DNA from: Paenibacillus mendelii
GTDB taxonomy: Bacteria; Bacillota; Bacilli; Paenibacillales; Paenibacillaceae
NCBI RefSeq assembly: GCF_024498075.1
Contig: NZ_JANHOF010000025.1
Span: 1 to 64,000 of the forward strand
Reading direction: 5' to 3'
DNA: 64,000 nt
Below, piece after piece: positions 17,179-25,861 of the stretch. The notes below the pieces were generated by a model. The model made no database searches. It was not told the DNA's origin and saw only the letters and a list, made by a program, of their open reading frames with translations. Both the position numbers and the translations under genes were made by a program. Each line of letters opens with the position of its first letter. Position 1 is the stretch's first letter.

Positions 17179-17664
17179 ATGATTCGCGTTGGACAAGGTT
17201 TTGATGTACATCAGTTAGTAGAAGGACGGCCGTGTACTATCGGTGGGGTTACGCTACCATATGAGAAGGGCTTGCTCGGACACTCCGATGCTGACGTCTT
17301 GCTGCATGCTGTGACCGATGCGGTTCTGGGAGCGCTGGGACTTGGAGATATCGGCAAGCATTTTCCGGATACCGACCCTCAGCATAAGGATGCGGACAGC
17401 TTGAAGCTGCTGCTTCAGGTGTGGGAGCTGGTCAAGGAGCGGGGCTACAAGCTCGGTAATATTGATTCGACAATCATTGCGCAGAAGCCAAAGATGGCGC
17501 CTTACATACCGCAAATGGTGGAGGTCATCGCGCGTGCGCTGGAAGCGGAGGAGCTGTCCCAAGTCAATGTGAAGGCGACTACGACGGAGCAGCTCGGTTT
17601 CACCGGCCGGGGTGAAGGGATTGCGGCCCAATCGGTTGTCTGTCTCGTAAAGGTTATGCTATGA
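17179..17664 (+). CDS. ispF: 2-C-methyl-D-erythritol 2,4-cyclodiphosphate synthase
   Basis: It cyclises CDP-ME 2-phosphate in the MEP pathway, two steps after IspD. It has 161 residues, the usual length, and forms a trimer in the family. The metal ligands Asp8 and His10 lie in GFDVHQL, and the third histidine in LGHSDADVLLHA (about 34-45). The substrate motif TTTEQLGFTGRGEGIAA is complete (about 133-150). ATG 17179 follows agaggggag. It is separate from IspD, not fused. Confidence 0.96.
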   Translation: MIRVGQGFDVHQLVEGRPCTIGGVTLPYEKGLLGHSDADVLLHAVTDAVLGALGLGDIGKHFPDTDPQHKDADSLKLLLQVWELVKERGYKLGNIDSTIIAQKPKMAPYIPQMVEVIARALEAEELSQVNVKATTTEQLGFTGRGEGIAAQSVVCLVKVML

Positions 17665-17705
17665 TCGTTGGATAATGAAGGAACAATAAAGGGAGCTTGA
17701 GGAAT

Positions 17706-19166
17706 ATGTCAGATCAAATACGGGTCCGCTATGCACCTTCCCCGACGGGACATCTGCATATCGGTAATGCAAGAACGGCTTTATTCAACTATTTATTTGC
17801 CCGCAGCCGCGGCGGCAAATTCATTATACGGATCGAAGATACAGACGTGAAGCGCAATATCGAGGGCGGCGAGGAAAGCCAGCTTACTTACTTGAAGTGG
17901 CTCGGGATCGACTGGGATGAGAGTGTTGACATCGGCGGCGGATACGGTCCATATCGGCAAATGGAGAGGCTTGATATCTACCGCGAATATTGGCAGGATC
18001 TGCTTGACCGCGGGTTAGCTTATAAGTGCTATTGTACCGAGCAGGAGCTCGAGCAGGAGCGGGAAGAGCAAACGGCCCGCGGAGAGATGCCTCAATACTC
18101 CGGCAAGCATCGTGATCTGACGCCTGAGCAGCAGCAGGCGTTTGAAGCTGAAGGCCGCATTCCGAGCATACGCTTCCGCGTGCCCGACGGTAAGACCTAC
18201 ACGTTCAACGACATGGTTAAAGGCGCGATCAGCTTCGAGTCGGAAGGCTTCGGCGACTTTGTCATCGTGAAGAAGGATGGCATTCCAACGTATAACTATG
18301 CAGTGGCTGTAGACGATCATTTGATGGCGATCAGCCACGTTCTGCGCGGAGAAGATCATATATCGAACACGCCCCGCCAGCTTATGATATATGAAGCATT
18401 CGGATGGGAGCCGCCGCAGTTCGGCCACATGACGCTGATCGTGAATGAAAACCGCAAAAAGCTCAGCAAACGCGATGAATCGATCATTCAATTTATAGAG
18501 CAGTATGATGCGCTCGGGTATTTGCCCGAAGCGATGTTTAATTTCATTACATTGCTCGGCTGGTCGCCGGAGGGCGAGCAGGAAATCTTCACACGCGAAG
18601 AGCTGATCGAGGTATTCGATCCGGCCCGTTTGAGCAAAAGTCCGGCCGTCTTCGATGCGAACAAGCTAAGCTGGATGAACAACGAATACATGAAGAAGCT
18701 CGAGCTGCCGCGTTTGCTGGACCTTTGCTTGCCGCATCTGCAGAAGGCTGGCCGGTTGCCCGAAGCGCTTGACGAGAACGGCCGCGCATGGGCAGGAGCG
18801 CTCGCGGCTCTGTATCAGGATAAATTGCGTTCTGCTTCGGACATCGTTCCTCTGACGGACCTCTTCTTCCAAGCCGAAGTGACCGAAGAAGAGGATGAAG
18901 CGAAGGTTGTGCTTGCCGAGGAGCAAGTGCCGGCTGTGCTTCGTACCTTCGCAGAGCTTGTAGGCGCTATGGAAACCTTCGAGGTTGATGGCATCAAGGC
19001 TGCGATCAAAGCGGTTCAGCAAGCGACAGGCTTTAAAGGAAAACAGCTGTTTATGCCTATTCGCGCTGCATTGACAGGTCAAACGCATGGTCCGGACCTC
19101 AACCAAACGATCGTGCTTCTAGGCAAAAACAAAGTATTGGAGCGTCTTCAGGCACGTTTAGGCTAG
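17706..19166 (+). CDS. gltX: glutamyl-tRNA synthetase
   Basis: A class Ic aminoacyl-tRNA synthetase of 486 residues. The ATP-binding HIGN motif is at 18-21 and the KMSKS equivalent KLSKR at 252-256. The segment between holds the catalytic Rossmann fold and the acceptor-binding insertion (CYCTEQELEQER). The C-terminal helical bundle reads the anticodon. In this phylum it usually also charges tRNA-Gln for GatCAB conversion. ATG 17706 is chosen over TTG 17697 since the family starts near RVRYAPSPTG. It is separated from cysE by a T-box leader. Confidence 0.96.
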   Translation: MSDQIRVRYAPSPTGHLHIGNARTALFNYLFARSRGGKFIIRIEDTDVKRNIEGGEESQLTYLKWLGIDWDESVDIGGGYGPYRQMERLDIYREYWQDLLDRGLAYKCYCTEQELEQEREEQTARGEMPQYSGKHRDLTPEQQQAFEAEGRIPSIRFRVPDGKTYTFNDMVKGAISFESEGFGDFVIVKKDGIPTYNYAVAVDDHLMAISHVLRGEDHISNTPRQLMIYEAFGWEPPQFGHMTLIVNENRKKLSKRDESIIQFIEQYDALGYLPEAMFNFITLLGWSPEGEQEIFTREELIEVFDPARLSKSPAVFDANKLSWMNNEYMKKLELPRLLDLCLPHLQKAGRLPEALDENGRAWAGALAALYQDKLRSASDIVPLTDLFFQAEVTEEEDEAKVVLAEEQVPAVLRTFAELVGAMETFEVDGIKAAIKAVQQATGFKGKQLFMPIRAALTGQTHGPDLNQTIVLLGKNKVLERLQARLG

Positions 19167-19285
19167 GAAGCGCCCTTCGAATAGGCTTTTGAAACACTTG
19201 TCAGTTGTGCTGACGTCCGCTATACTTGATGTACGTTAATTTATCGGTCTAAAGGCTTAGAACAGGAACGTTCATTTCACAACAG

Positions 19286-19620
19286 GAATTGACAGAGAGG
19301 GCGACCTTTCGAAACGGAGCCGCTGTTAACCTCGTTCATATTGATGCGGGGATGCGGATTGTGTCGAATGGGTGGGAGTCGCCTAAGTCCTCGAAATGCA
19401 ACATTGCGCCTGGGAGCCGTGCTTTCCGATCCGACTGTAGAATGGGGCTTTTCTTTCTAGTTGAAAGAGGGTGTTCACTGCTGACGGGGTAGGGGGTGCC
19501 GAAGGTCCGCGTTAAGGACACTTTGAGAGGGCGAATGCCAGGCATTCGAATCCCGAACAAGCAGAGTGGAACCGCGTGTTAACGCCTCTGCAGCCATAGG
19601 GCTGTAGAGGCGTTTTTTAT
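19286..19620 (+). promoter_or_regulatory. T-box riboswitch (cysteine type) before cysE-cysS
   Basis: The conserved T-box element AGTGGAACCGCG is at 19565-19576, followed by an intrinsic terminator (15-base-pair stem, 19581-19595 with 19600-19614, then T6). The T-box begins overlapping the competing antiterminator, as usual. The tRNA-contact bases UGGA imply a discriminator U, as in tRNA-Cys. A likely specifier is TGC at 19397-19399, set in GAAATGCAAC. Downstream cysE and cysS fit cysteine control. The 5' limit of stem I is approximate. The 545-base gap 19167-19711 holds nothing else that I recognise. Confidence 0.9.
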
Positions 19621-19711
19621 TTTCCAGGCACACATTTTTCGGATTTGATAGCAAGGCAAACAGCCGATGCTGTTACTACTGGCAGTCCCTACGTTGGAAG
19701 GAGTCTTGACC

Positions 19712-20380
19712 ATGTTTGGCCATATGAAGTCCGATATCGAGACCGTGTTTGACAATGATCCCGCGGCCAGGAGCAAGTTTGAAGTCGTTTTTACGTATTC
19801 GGGTCTTCATGCGATCTGGGCCCATCGTGTCGCTCATTGGTTTTATCGGCATCGATGGTTTACGATTGCGCGAGTGATCTCGCAGATAAGCCGGTTTTTC
19901 ACGGGCATTGAAATTCACCCCGGAGCTACAATCGGCCAGCGGCTGTTCATCGATCATGGGATGGGGGTCGTCATAGGCGAAACATGCGAAATCGGTAACA
20001 ATGTTGTGATCTATCAAGGCGTTACGCTAGGCGGAACGGGAAAAGAGAAGGGCAAGCGCCACCCGACGATCGGCGATAATGTTGTCATTGGTTCGGGTTC
20101 CAAGGTGCTTGGATCCTTCACAGTGGGGGACAATGTGAATATTGGGTCGAACGCTGTGGTCCTTCGCGAAGTGCCTTCGAACAGTACGGTTGTTGGCAAC
20201 CCTGGCCGGGTTGTCAAGCGGAACGGCGAACGCGTAAACGATCGGTTGGATCATACGCAGCTGCCTGACCCGGTTATTGATCTGCTGCGCGAGATGCAGC
20301 AGCAGCTTGACGATTTGAAGAAGGAATTAAGAAGAGAACGTAGCAAAGAGCCTATTGCTGGGGGAGAACCGAGAATATGA
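19712..20380 (+). CDS. cysE: serine O-acetyltransferase
   Basis: It acetylates serine with acetyl-CoA, the first committed step of cysteine synthesis. It has 222 residues. An N-terminal helical part is followed by a left-handed beta-helix of hexapeptide repeats (about 60-175: IEIHPGATIGQ, HGMGVVIGET, IGNNVVIYQGVTLGG). The catalytic His lies in IDHGMG (about 79) and another in the 143 region. The C-terminal tail (LRREMQQ-like) is charged and lacks a clear terminal Ile peptide; it ends PRI, with Ile last, as in the CysK-binding form. ATG 19712 follows ggaagga. The stop overlaps cysS by four bases (ATGA). Confidence 0.94.
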   Translation: MFGHMKSDIETVFDNDPAARSKFEVVFTYSGLHAIWAHRVAHWFYRHRWFTIARVISQISRFFTGIEIHPGATIGQRLFIDHGMGVVIGETCEIGNNVVIYQGVTLGGTGKEKGKRHPTIGDNVVIGSGSKVLGSFTVGDNVNIGSNAVVLREVPSNSTVVGNPGRVVKRNGERVNDRLDHTQLPDPVIDLLREMQQQLDDLKKELRRERSKEPIAGGEPRI

Positions 20381-21783
20381 CCTTGCACATTTATAATACG
20401 ATGTCCCGGGAGAAAGAAACGTTTGTTCCGCTTGAGCCGGGGAAAGTAAAGATGTATGTTTGCGGACCGACGGTATACGACTATATTCATATCGGCAATG
20501 CGCGGCCGGTCATCTTCTTCGATGTGGTGCGCCGTTACCTGGAATCGACCGGTTATGACGTGAATTACATTGTCAATTTCACAGATGTCGACGATAAGCT
20601 GATCCGCAAGGCCGAACAGCTTGATACGACCGTTCCGGAGGTTGCAGAACGCTTTATTGCCGCGTTCAATGAGAATATCGAAGGGCTTGGCGTGCACAAG
20701 GCGACCTTGAATCCGCGGGTAACTGATCATATCCCGGAGATTATCTCGTTTATCGAAGCGCTTGTAGAGAAGGATTATGCCTATGCCAGCGGTGGTGATG
20801 TCTATTTCCGTACCAATAAATTCGAGGACTACGGCAAGCTGTCTCACCAGAACATGGATGAGCTGCAGCTCGGGATCCGGATCGAAGTGGATGAACGCAA
20901 GGAGAATGGTCAAGACTTCGTGCTGTGGAAAGCGGCTAAGCCCGGTGAGATCTATTGGGAGAGCCCTTGGGGAGCGGGACGCCCGGGCTGGCATATTGAA
21001 TGCTCGGCAATGGCGCGCAAATATTTGGGCGACACGCTGGACATCCACGGCGGAGGCCACGACCTTCAATTTCCGCATCATGAATGCGAAGTGGCACAAT
21101 CCGAGTCGTTAAGCGGGAAGCCGCTTGCGCGTTATTGGATGCATAATGGGTATATTCATATTAACAACGAAAAAATGTCCAAGTCGCTCGGGAACGGCAT
21201 CACGGTTAACGAGCTGTTGAAGCGTGCAAAGCCGTCAGCAATCCGATACTTCATGCTGTCATCGCATTATCGCAGTCCGCTGAACTTCAACGATGACACG
21301 ATTGCACAGGCGGAGAGCAGCGTTGTTCGCATGGCTAACTGCTTGGGGAACCTGAAGCATCGCTTATCAGCTGCAGGGGTTGCCGCTGACGAGGACTTTA
21401 ATGCCATTCAGGAAAGAATTACCGAAATTAAATCTCAGTTTGGTGCCAAGATGGACGACGACTTCAATACGCCAGACGCGATTACGGCGCTATTCGAATT
21501 GGTCAGCGAAGCCAATCAGTATCTGCAGCGCCCGATCGTGACGAAGCAGGGACTGCAACAATTCATCGATGGGCTTGAAGCGATTGACGCTGTTCTTGGT
21601 CTGCTGCCGGTTGTCCAGGAAGCGGGACTGCCTGACGCGGATATCGACGCCCTTATCGTGGAGCGCGTTGAAGCGCGTAAAGCAAAAAACTGGGCGCGTG
21701 CGGATGAAATTCGCGATCTATTGGCTGAACAAGGGATCGTGCTTGAGGATACGCCTCAAGGGCTGCGTTGGAAACGCAAATGA
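20377..21783 (+). CDS. cysS: cysteinyl-tRNA synthetase
   Basis: A class Ia synthetase of 468 residues that charges tRNA-Cys. HIGN is at 38-41 and KMSKS at 266-270. The catalytic zinc ligands are Cys29 (VCGPT), the Cys in WHIECSAMA (about 209) and the His/Glu of FPHHECE (about 234-238). A C-terminal helical and anticodon-binding region ends with GLRWKRK. It overlaps cysE by ATGA, so the two are probably coupled and both controlled by the T-box, linking cysteine supply to charging. Confidence 0.97.
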   Translation: MTLHIYNTMSREKETFVPLEPGKVKMYVCGPTVYDYIHIGNARPVIFFDVVRRYLESTGYDVNYIVNFTDVDDKLIRKAEQLDTTVPEVAERFIAAFNENIEGLGVHKATLNPRVTDHIPEIISFIEALVEKDYAYASGGDVYFRTNKFEDYGKLSHQNMDELQLGIRIEVDERKENGQDFVLWKAAKPGEIYWESPWGAGRPGWHIECSAMARKYLGDTLDIHGGGHDLQFPHHECEVAQSESLSGKPLARYWMHNGYIHINNEKMSKSLGNGITVNELLKRAKPSAIRYFMLSSHYRSPLNFNDDTIAQAESSVVRMANCLGNLKHRLSAAGVAADEDFNAIQERITEIKSQFGAKMDDDFNTPDAITALFELVSEANQYLQRPIVTKQGLQQFIDGLEAIDAVLGLLPVVQEAGLPDADIDALIVERVEARKAKNWARADEIRDLLAEQGIVLEDTPQGLRWKRK

Positions 21784-22274
21784 CCATGAAACCAACCGAA
21801 CAACCGTTACAATCGAATATAGACGATCAGCCCAATAACGACGTTACGAATAGCTCCGCGGAGGATATGGCAGCCGGCTTATGGTTTCATACGCCGGCTA
21901 AGCTGCCTCATCTGTTGAATCCGGTCGTCCTTGCCTACATCGGTGATGCTGTATTTGAGCTGATGGTGAGACAGTTTTTGGTCTCGCTTCCGAATCACAA
22001 ACCGCATCATTTGCATAAAGAAGCGACGTTATTCGTATCGGCCAAAGCCCAGAAGAGTTTGTTGGAAAAATGGATGCCGCTGCTCTCCGAGGAAGAGGCG
22101 GATATGGTAAGACGCGGCCGCAACACGAAGTCGGGAACGCCCCCGAAGAATGCCGACCCAGGGGATTACCGCCATGCGACGGCATTGGAATGCTTGGTCG
22201 GATACTTGTACTATACGAAACGAAACAGCAGGCTGCAGCAATTAATGGAGGTTGCCTTTGAAGACCGGATGTAG
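21780..22274 (+). CDS. mrnC: Mini-ribonuclease III
   Basis: A 164-residue RNase III-like enzyme without a dsRNA-binding domain. In Bacillus it matures both ends of 23S rRNA from double-stranded stems. The signature NPVVLAYIGDAVFELMVR (about 47-64) contains the catalytic Asp, and ALECLVGYLYY (about 138-148) the catalytic Glu. The first 35 residues are a variable acidic tail. ATG 21780 overlaps the cysS stop. It is in the same conserved place as in Bacillus, after cysS and before rlmB. Confidence 0.94.
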   Translation: MTMKPTEQPLQSNIDDQPNNDVTNSSAEDMAAGLWFHTPAKLPHLLNPVVLAYIGDAVFELMVRQFLVSLPNHKPHHLHKEATLFVSAKAQKSLLEKWMPLLSEEEADMVRRGRNTKSGTPPKNADPGDYRHATALECLVGYLYYTKRNSRLQQLMEVAFEDRM

Positions 22275-22312
22275 GCAATCGGAATAGCGGCAATAACGAG
22301 GAGGACACGGGA

Positions 22313-23068
22313 ATGACTGAGCAGGGCGAGCAAGAATGGGTTGCCGGCAAACATCCTGTCATGGAAGCACTGCGCTCCGGACGGGAAATCAACAAAATAT
22401 GGATTGCGGAACAGGCGCAAAAAAGCCTGGTGCCGATTCTTGCGGAAGCGAAAAAAGCGGGTATTATCGTGCAGGTCGTCGATAAACGCAAGCTGGATCA
22501 GATGGTTGAAGGAGCGACCCACCAAGGGATAGTGGCACAAGCCGCCGCATACCGCTACTTCGAATTGGACGAGCTGCTGGAGCGGGCACGGGAGAGCGGA
22601 GAAATGCCATTCCTGATCCTGCTTGATGAAATCGAGGATCCGCATAATCTGGGGTCGATTCTCAGGACGGCTGAATGTACGGGTGTGCACGGGGTGGTCA
22701 TTCCTAAGCGAAGGTCCGCGTCGTTAACGACAACCGTATCGAAGACATCGGCAGGAGCGGTGGAATATGTGCCTGTTGCGCGAGTAACGAACCTGGCCCA
22801 GACGATTGATAAGCTGAAAGAAGAAGGAATCTGGATCGCGGGTGCCGATGTTGCAGCTGAGCAGGATGTGTATGCATCTTCGACGAACTTCGATATGCCG
22901 CTGGCGGTTGTGATCGGTAACGAGAGCAAGGGGATCGGCAGATTGATTCGCGAAAAGTGTGATTTTCTGGTGAAGCTGCCGATGCATGGCCAATTGAACT
23001 CGCTCAATGCTTCTGTTGCGGCAGGTGTGTTGATGTACGAAGTGGTGCGGCAGCGGCGGAGTCGTTAA
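22313..23068 (+). CDS. rlmB: 23S rRNA (guanosine-2'-O-)-methyltransferase, RlmB/TrmH family
   Basis: A SPOUT-class enzyme of 251 residues. An N-terminal L30e-like RNA-binding part (10-80) is followed by the catalytic domain with DEIEDPHNLGSILRTAE (about 102), VIGNESKGI (about 202) and LPMHGQLNSLNASVAAGV (about 222), which form the trefoil knot and bind S-adenosylmethionine. The family member RlmB methylates G2251 in Escherichia coli; the target here is inferred. ATG 22313 has gaggagg. The next gene starts one base after its stop. Confidence 0.92.
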   Translation: MTEQGEQEWVAGKHPVMEALRSGREINKIWIAEQAQKSLVPILAEAKKAGIIVQVVDKRKLDQMVEGATHQGIVAQAAAYRYFELDELLERARESGEMPFLILLDEIEDPHNLGSILRTAECTGVHGVVIPKRRSASLTTTVSKTSAGAVEYVPVARVTNLAQTIDKLKEEGIWIAGADVAAEQDVYASSTNFDMPLAVVIGNESKGIGRLIREKCDFLVKLPMHGQLNSLNASVAAGVLMYEVVRQRRSR

Positions 23069-23069
23069 G

Positions 23070-23591
23070 ATGCGCCGTCGTGAAGACGCCCTGCTGGTTG
23101 ACGGGTACAACATGATCGGCGCTTGGCCTGAATTAGCGCGGCTGAAGGCGAAGAGTTTGGAGGAAGCCCGGGACCGGCTTCTCGAGCTGCTGGCTGATTA
23201 TCAAGGCTTCTCCGGGATGCAGATCGTCGTGGTCTTCGATGCTCATCAAGTGCCCGGAGTGGGGTCAAGCTTCAGTCAGTACCGGGTCAGCGTCGTCTTC
23301 ACGAAGGAGAAAGAGACGGCAGATGCTTGCATCGAGCGGCTATCATCAGAAATGGCAATGAGGAGCCGGAATTTATATGTGGCGACCTCCGATCAAGTTG
23401 AGCAGCGTGTCGCGTTCGGCAAAGGAGCGCTGCGCATTTCGGCACGCGAGCTATTAATAGACGTCGGCCAGAATCGCAAGGAAATTGAGAAGGTGCTGGA
23501 TCGGCCGAAGCATAAACGCAATGAGCTGGATAACAATTTAAGCTTGGATGTGAGGATGAAGCTGGAGAAATGGCGCCGGGGCGAGAATTAA
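23070..23591 (+). CDS. rae1: ribosome-associated endoribonuclease Rae1 (YacP, NYN domain)
   Basis: A 173-residue PIN-like nuclease with an NYN domain. Acidic residues are in LLVDGYNMIGAWP (about 8-20), VVVFDAHQV (about 50-58), the KEKETADACIERL helix and VATSDQVEQ (about 104). In Bacillus Rae1 enters the ribosomal A site and cuts certain mRNAs during translation. The C-terminus is basic. It belongs to the cysS-mrnC-rlmB string and starts one base after rlmB. sigH follows after a 292-base gap. Confidence 0.92.
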   Translation: MRRREDALLVDGYNMIGAWPELARLKAKSLEEARDRLLELLADYQGFSGMQIVVVFDAHQVPGVGSSFSQYRVSVVFTKEKETADACIERLSSEMAMRSRNLYVATSDQVEQRVAFGKGALRISARELLIDVGQNRKEIEKVLDRPKHKRNELDNNLSLDVRMKLEKWRRGEN

Positions 23592-23697
23592 TGCGATATG
23601 ACGTATAGAAGTAAGATATTCTGACAAAATGGCGCATATAAATCACCGTGAACTTCCAAATCTTCTAGATTATAATGAACATTCGACATGATCGTCA

Positions 23698-23727
23698 TTG
23701 ACGATGGGAGGTTACATAATGTATACT
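23698..23727 (+). promoter_or_regulatory. candidate sigma-A promoter for sigH
   Basis: TTGACG (23698-23703) and TATACT (23722-23727) are spaced by 18 bases. A separate TATAAT is at 23671-23676 without a good -35. Between promoter and gene, two hairpins appear: ggagct/agctcc near 23757-23771 and gctcg/cgagc at about 23834-23868, the latter next to the sigH SD. Confidence 0.5.
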
Positions 23728-23883
23728 GGGTCTATGTCTTTATGGACAGGAACCAGGGAGCTGTAAGCTCCGCCTCAAAATACTAGAAGCGATTAAACGG
23801 CTGCACTCACTTGGCGTGATGGAGAACGTTTGCGCTCGGAAACACTTTAGAAGTGCACGCCTTTCGAGCCGGAGGGATTGTTC

Positions 23884-24534
23884 GTGAGCATCGACCTCAA
23901 AGAGTGGAAAATGCTGGACTATGACTGCAGAACGGACGAAGACATAGTTGAAGCGGTTCGCGAAGGTGACGGCGAAGCGCTGGAGTATTTAATTAATAAG
24001 TATAAGAACTTTGTCCGTGCTAAAGCTCGTTCCTATTTCCTTATCGGGGCCGATCGCGAAGATATTGTACAGGAAGGTATGATAGGCCTGTACAAGTCGA
24101 TACGGGATTTTAAAGGAGACAAGCTTGCTTCGTTCAAAGCGTTCGCTGAGCTGTGTATAACCCGCCAGATCATAACGGCGATTAAGACGGCGACAAGGCA
24201 GAAGCATATCCCCCTTAATTCATATGTATCTCTGGACAAGCCCATCTACGATGAGGACTCCGATCGCACGCTGTTAGACGTTATTTGCGGTACACGGGTG
24301 TCGGATCCTGAAGAGTTGATTATTAATCAAGAAGAGTTTGTTGGTCTGGAAGACAAGATGTCAGAGATCTTGAGTGATTTGGAACGTAAAGTACTTATGC
24401 TCTACTTGGATGGGCGCTCTTATCAAGAGATCGCTGTTGATTTGGATCGTCATGTGAAGTCTATTGATAATGCGCTTCAACGTGTGAAGCGTAAGCTGGA
24501 ACGCTATTTGGAAGTGCGCAATATAACGGGCTGA
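23884..24534 (+). CDS. sigH: RNA polymerase sigma-H factor
   Basis: A sigma-70 family factor of 216 residues that starts the sporulation and stationary-phase programme. Region 2 is nearly identical to Bacillus SigH (NFVRAKARSYFLIGADREDI and the following QEGMIGLYKSIRDFKGDK). Region 4 has the helix-turn-helix LDGRSYQEIAVDLDRHVKSIDNALQRVKRKLE. The start is GTG 23884, seven bases after ggaggg; TTG 23878 is too close to the SD. Its presence supports an endospore former. A terminator follows, so it is separate from rpmG. Confidence 0.97.
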   Translation: MSIDLKEWKMLDYDCRTDEDIVEAVREGDGEALEYLINKYKNFVRAKARSYFLIGADREDIVQEGMIGLYKSIRDFKGDKLASFKAFAELCITRQIITAIKTATRQKHIPLNSYVSLDKPIYDEDSDRTLLDVICGTRVSDPEELIINQEEFVGLEDKMSEILSDLERKVLMLYLDGRSYQEIAVDLDRHVKSIDNALQRVKRKLERYLEVRNITG

Positions 24535-24579
24535 CACAAACTCGGTTTGTCGTCAGCGGTTGGTTAGGACGGATGGATA

Positions 24580-24608
24580 GAGAGCCTCGCAGAAGCGGCT
24601 CTTTTTTT
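24580..24608 (+). terminator. terminator after sigH
   Basis: agagcc (24581-24586) pairs with ggctct (24596-24601), with an inner gc/gc step and a bulge, and is followed by seven T. Confidence 0.75.
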
Positions 24609-24916
24609 GTGAGCGCCCTTTCAGCGGGGTTTGCAATGGTTGAATTTGGTCGATACTGTTTGATGCCAAGATGGAGAAGCTCGATTGATCAAGAACGCCA
24701 GGGGTGGCGGGAGATTGCGGTTTGTGACGGCTTATGTTTTGACGCGATAGCGGTGAAGTGGGACGGCTAGTTTTCCGTTGACACTGACTATTGCATGTGA
24801 TAAAGTGTTTTGGTAGCCCTAAATAGGCGTTTTTTATTATGGGTTCTGAATCACGCTGCTTAAACATACAACGGTTCAAGCTTTTTTTATTTGGTTAGCC
24901 CGGGAGGTGTACGGCA
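24609..24916 (+). promoter_or_regulatory. gap before rpmG with a promoter
   Basis: A promoter is visible: TTGACA (24778-24783), a 17-base spacer and TAAAGT (24801-24806), with a TGA extension just before the -10. It should drive rpmG-secE-nusG. A weak four-base-pair hairpin with a T run (24816-24835) follows, too weak to call. In 24609-24777 I see no gene, tRNA or repeat. Confidence 0.6.
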
Positions 24917-25066
24917 ATGCGGGTTATTATTACGTTGGCTTGCACGAGTTGCAAACAAAGAAACTACGCGAGCAGCAAGAACAAACGCAATCACCCCGAC
25001 CGCATCGAGATGAAGAAGTTTTGCAAGTTTTGTAACGAGCATACTCCTCATCGCGAGACGAGATAG
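24917..25066 (+). CDS. rpmG: 50S ribosomal protein L33
   Basis: A 49-residue zinc-type L33. CTSC (Cys9, Cys12) and CKFC (Cys36, Cys39) form the zinc ribbon, so this is the zinc-dependent form. The middle is rich in Lys, Arg and Asn, fitting rRNA contact. ATG 24917 follows gggaggtg. It is first of rpmG-secE-nusG, the usual order, and ends 17 bases before secE. Confidence 0.95.
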   Translation: MRVIITLACTSCKQRNYASSKNKRNHPDRIEMKKFCKFCNEHTPHRETR

Positions 25067-25083
25067 GACTTGGAGGTGTGGAC

Positions 25084-25293
25084 GTGGCATTTCTAGCTAA
25101 GTTGAAGCAAAGCTTCGGAACGACGTTTTCCTTTTTCTCCGACAGCTTCGCGGAATTAAAGAAAGTCCGCTGGCCAAGCCGTAAAGAGTTGACAAGCTAC
25201 ACGCTCGTCGTCCTGTTCACGATCGTGCTTGTGACTGTTTACTTTTGGGTTCTTGACATCGGGATCTCCGAATTGGTCGAACTGATCGTTTAA
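25084..25293 (+). CDS. secE: preprotein translocase subunit SecE
   Basis: A 69-residue subunit of the SecYEG channel. An amphipathic region FAELKKVRWPSRKEL (about 22-37) carries the conserved WPS motif, and one transmembrane helix follows (about 40-62, YTLVVLFTIVLVTVYFWVL). The start is GTG 25084, six bases after ggaggtg; GTG 25078 overlaps the SD. It is the single-helix form usual in Bacillota. It works with SecY, encoded at 51892-53193. Confidence 0.95.
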   Translation: MAFLAKLKQSFGTTFSFFSDSFAELKKVRWPSRKELTSYTLVVLFTIVLVTVYFWVLDIGISELVELIV

Positions 25294-25316
25294 GAAGGGT
25301 CCAAGGGTGGCTTGTT

Positions 25317-25850
25317 ATGGAAAAAAGATGGTACGTTGTGCATACTTACTCTGGGTATGAGAACAAGGTGAAAGCCAACCTGGAAAAGCGGGTTGAATCT
25401 ATGGGCATGGAAGATAAGATCTTCCGCGTTCTAGTCCCGATGGAAGAAGAAGTGGTGAACAAAGACGGGAAGAAGAAAACCGTCATGCGTAAAGTTTACC
25501 CCGGCTACGTCCTCGTGGAGATGGTTCAGACCGATGATTCCTGGTATGTTGTTCGCAATACACCAGGCGTGACTGGATTCGTGGGATCAACTGGCTCAGG
25601 CTCGAAACCGACTGCGTTATTGCCCGATGAAGTGGAGCAAATCCTCAAGCATATGGGTATGGAGGAACCGAAGCCGAAGATCGAGTTCGATTTGAAAGAA
25701 ACGGTTCGCGTAAAAGTAGGTCCGTTTGCTAACTTTGTCGGTACGGTAGAAGAAATTCTGCTAGACAAGAGCAAACTCAAAGTTCATGTCAATATGTTTG
25801 GCAGGGAAACCCCTCTTGAGTTGGACTATACTCAAGTGGAGAAGATTTAA
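25317..25850 (+). CDS. nusG: transcription termination/antitermination factor NusG
   Basis: A 177-residue general elongation factor that binds RNA polymerase. The NGN domain starts with RWYVVHTYSGYENKVKANLE, and the conserved VYPGYVLVEM and NTPGVTGFVG lie near 60-90. The C-terminal KOW domain (about 125-160) has VRVKVGPFANFVGTVEEI. In Bacillota NusG promotes pausing at T-rich non-template DNA. It lies 23 bases after secE and is followed by rplK. Confidence 0.97.
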   Translation: MEKRWYVVHTYSGYENKVKANLEKRVESMGMEDKIFRVLVPMEEEVVNKDGKKKTVMRKVYPGYVLVEMVQTDDSWYVVRNTPGVTGFVGSTGSGSKPTALLPDEVEQILKHMGMEEPKPKIEFDLKETVRVKVGPFANFVGTVEEILLDKSKLKVHVNMFGRETPLELDYTQVEKI

Positions 25851-25861
25851 TTCCGGTTTCC

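Noticed and set aside
19289..19492. 67-codon frame in the gltX-cysE gap
   Set aside because: It lies within stem I of the T-box leader and has no SD.
23719..23766. A 15-codon open frame (MYTGSM...) with a good SD upstream of sigH
   Set aside because: It overlaps a plausible promoter (TTGACG-18-TATACT), so it would not lie on the main sigH transcript. Kept only as a remote possibility of a leader peptide.
24609..24777. tRNA or small RNA gene after sigH
   Set aside because: No cloverleaf arms, no TTCGA loop with pairing stem and no promoter inside.
24814..24837. Terminator or attenuator before rpmG
   Set aside because: Only three or four base pairs with a bulge before the T run; too weak.
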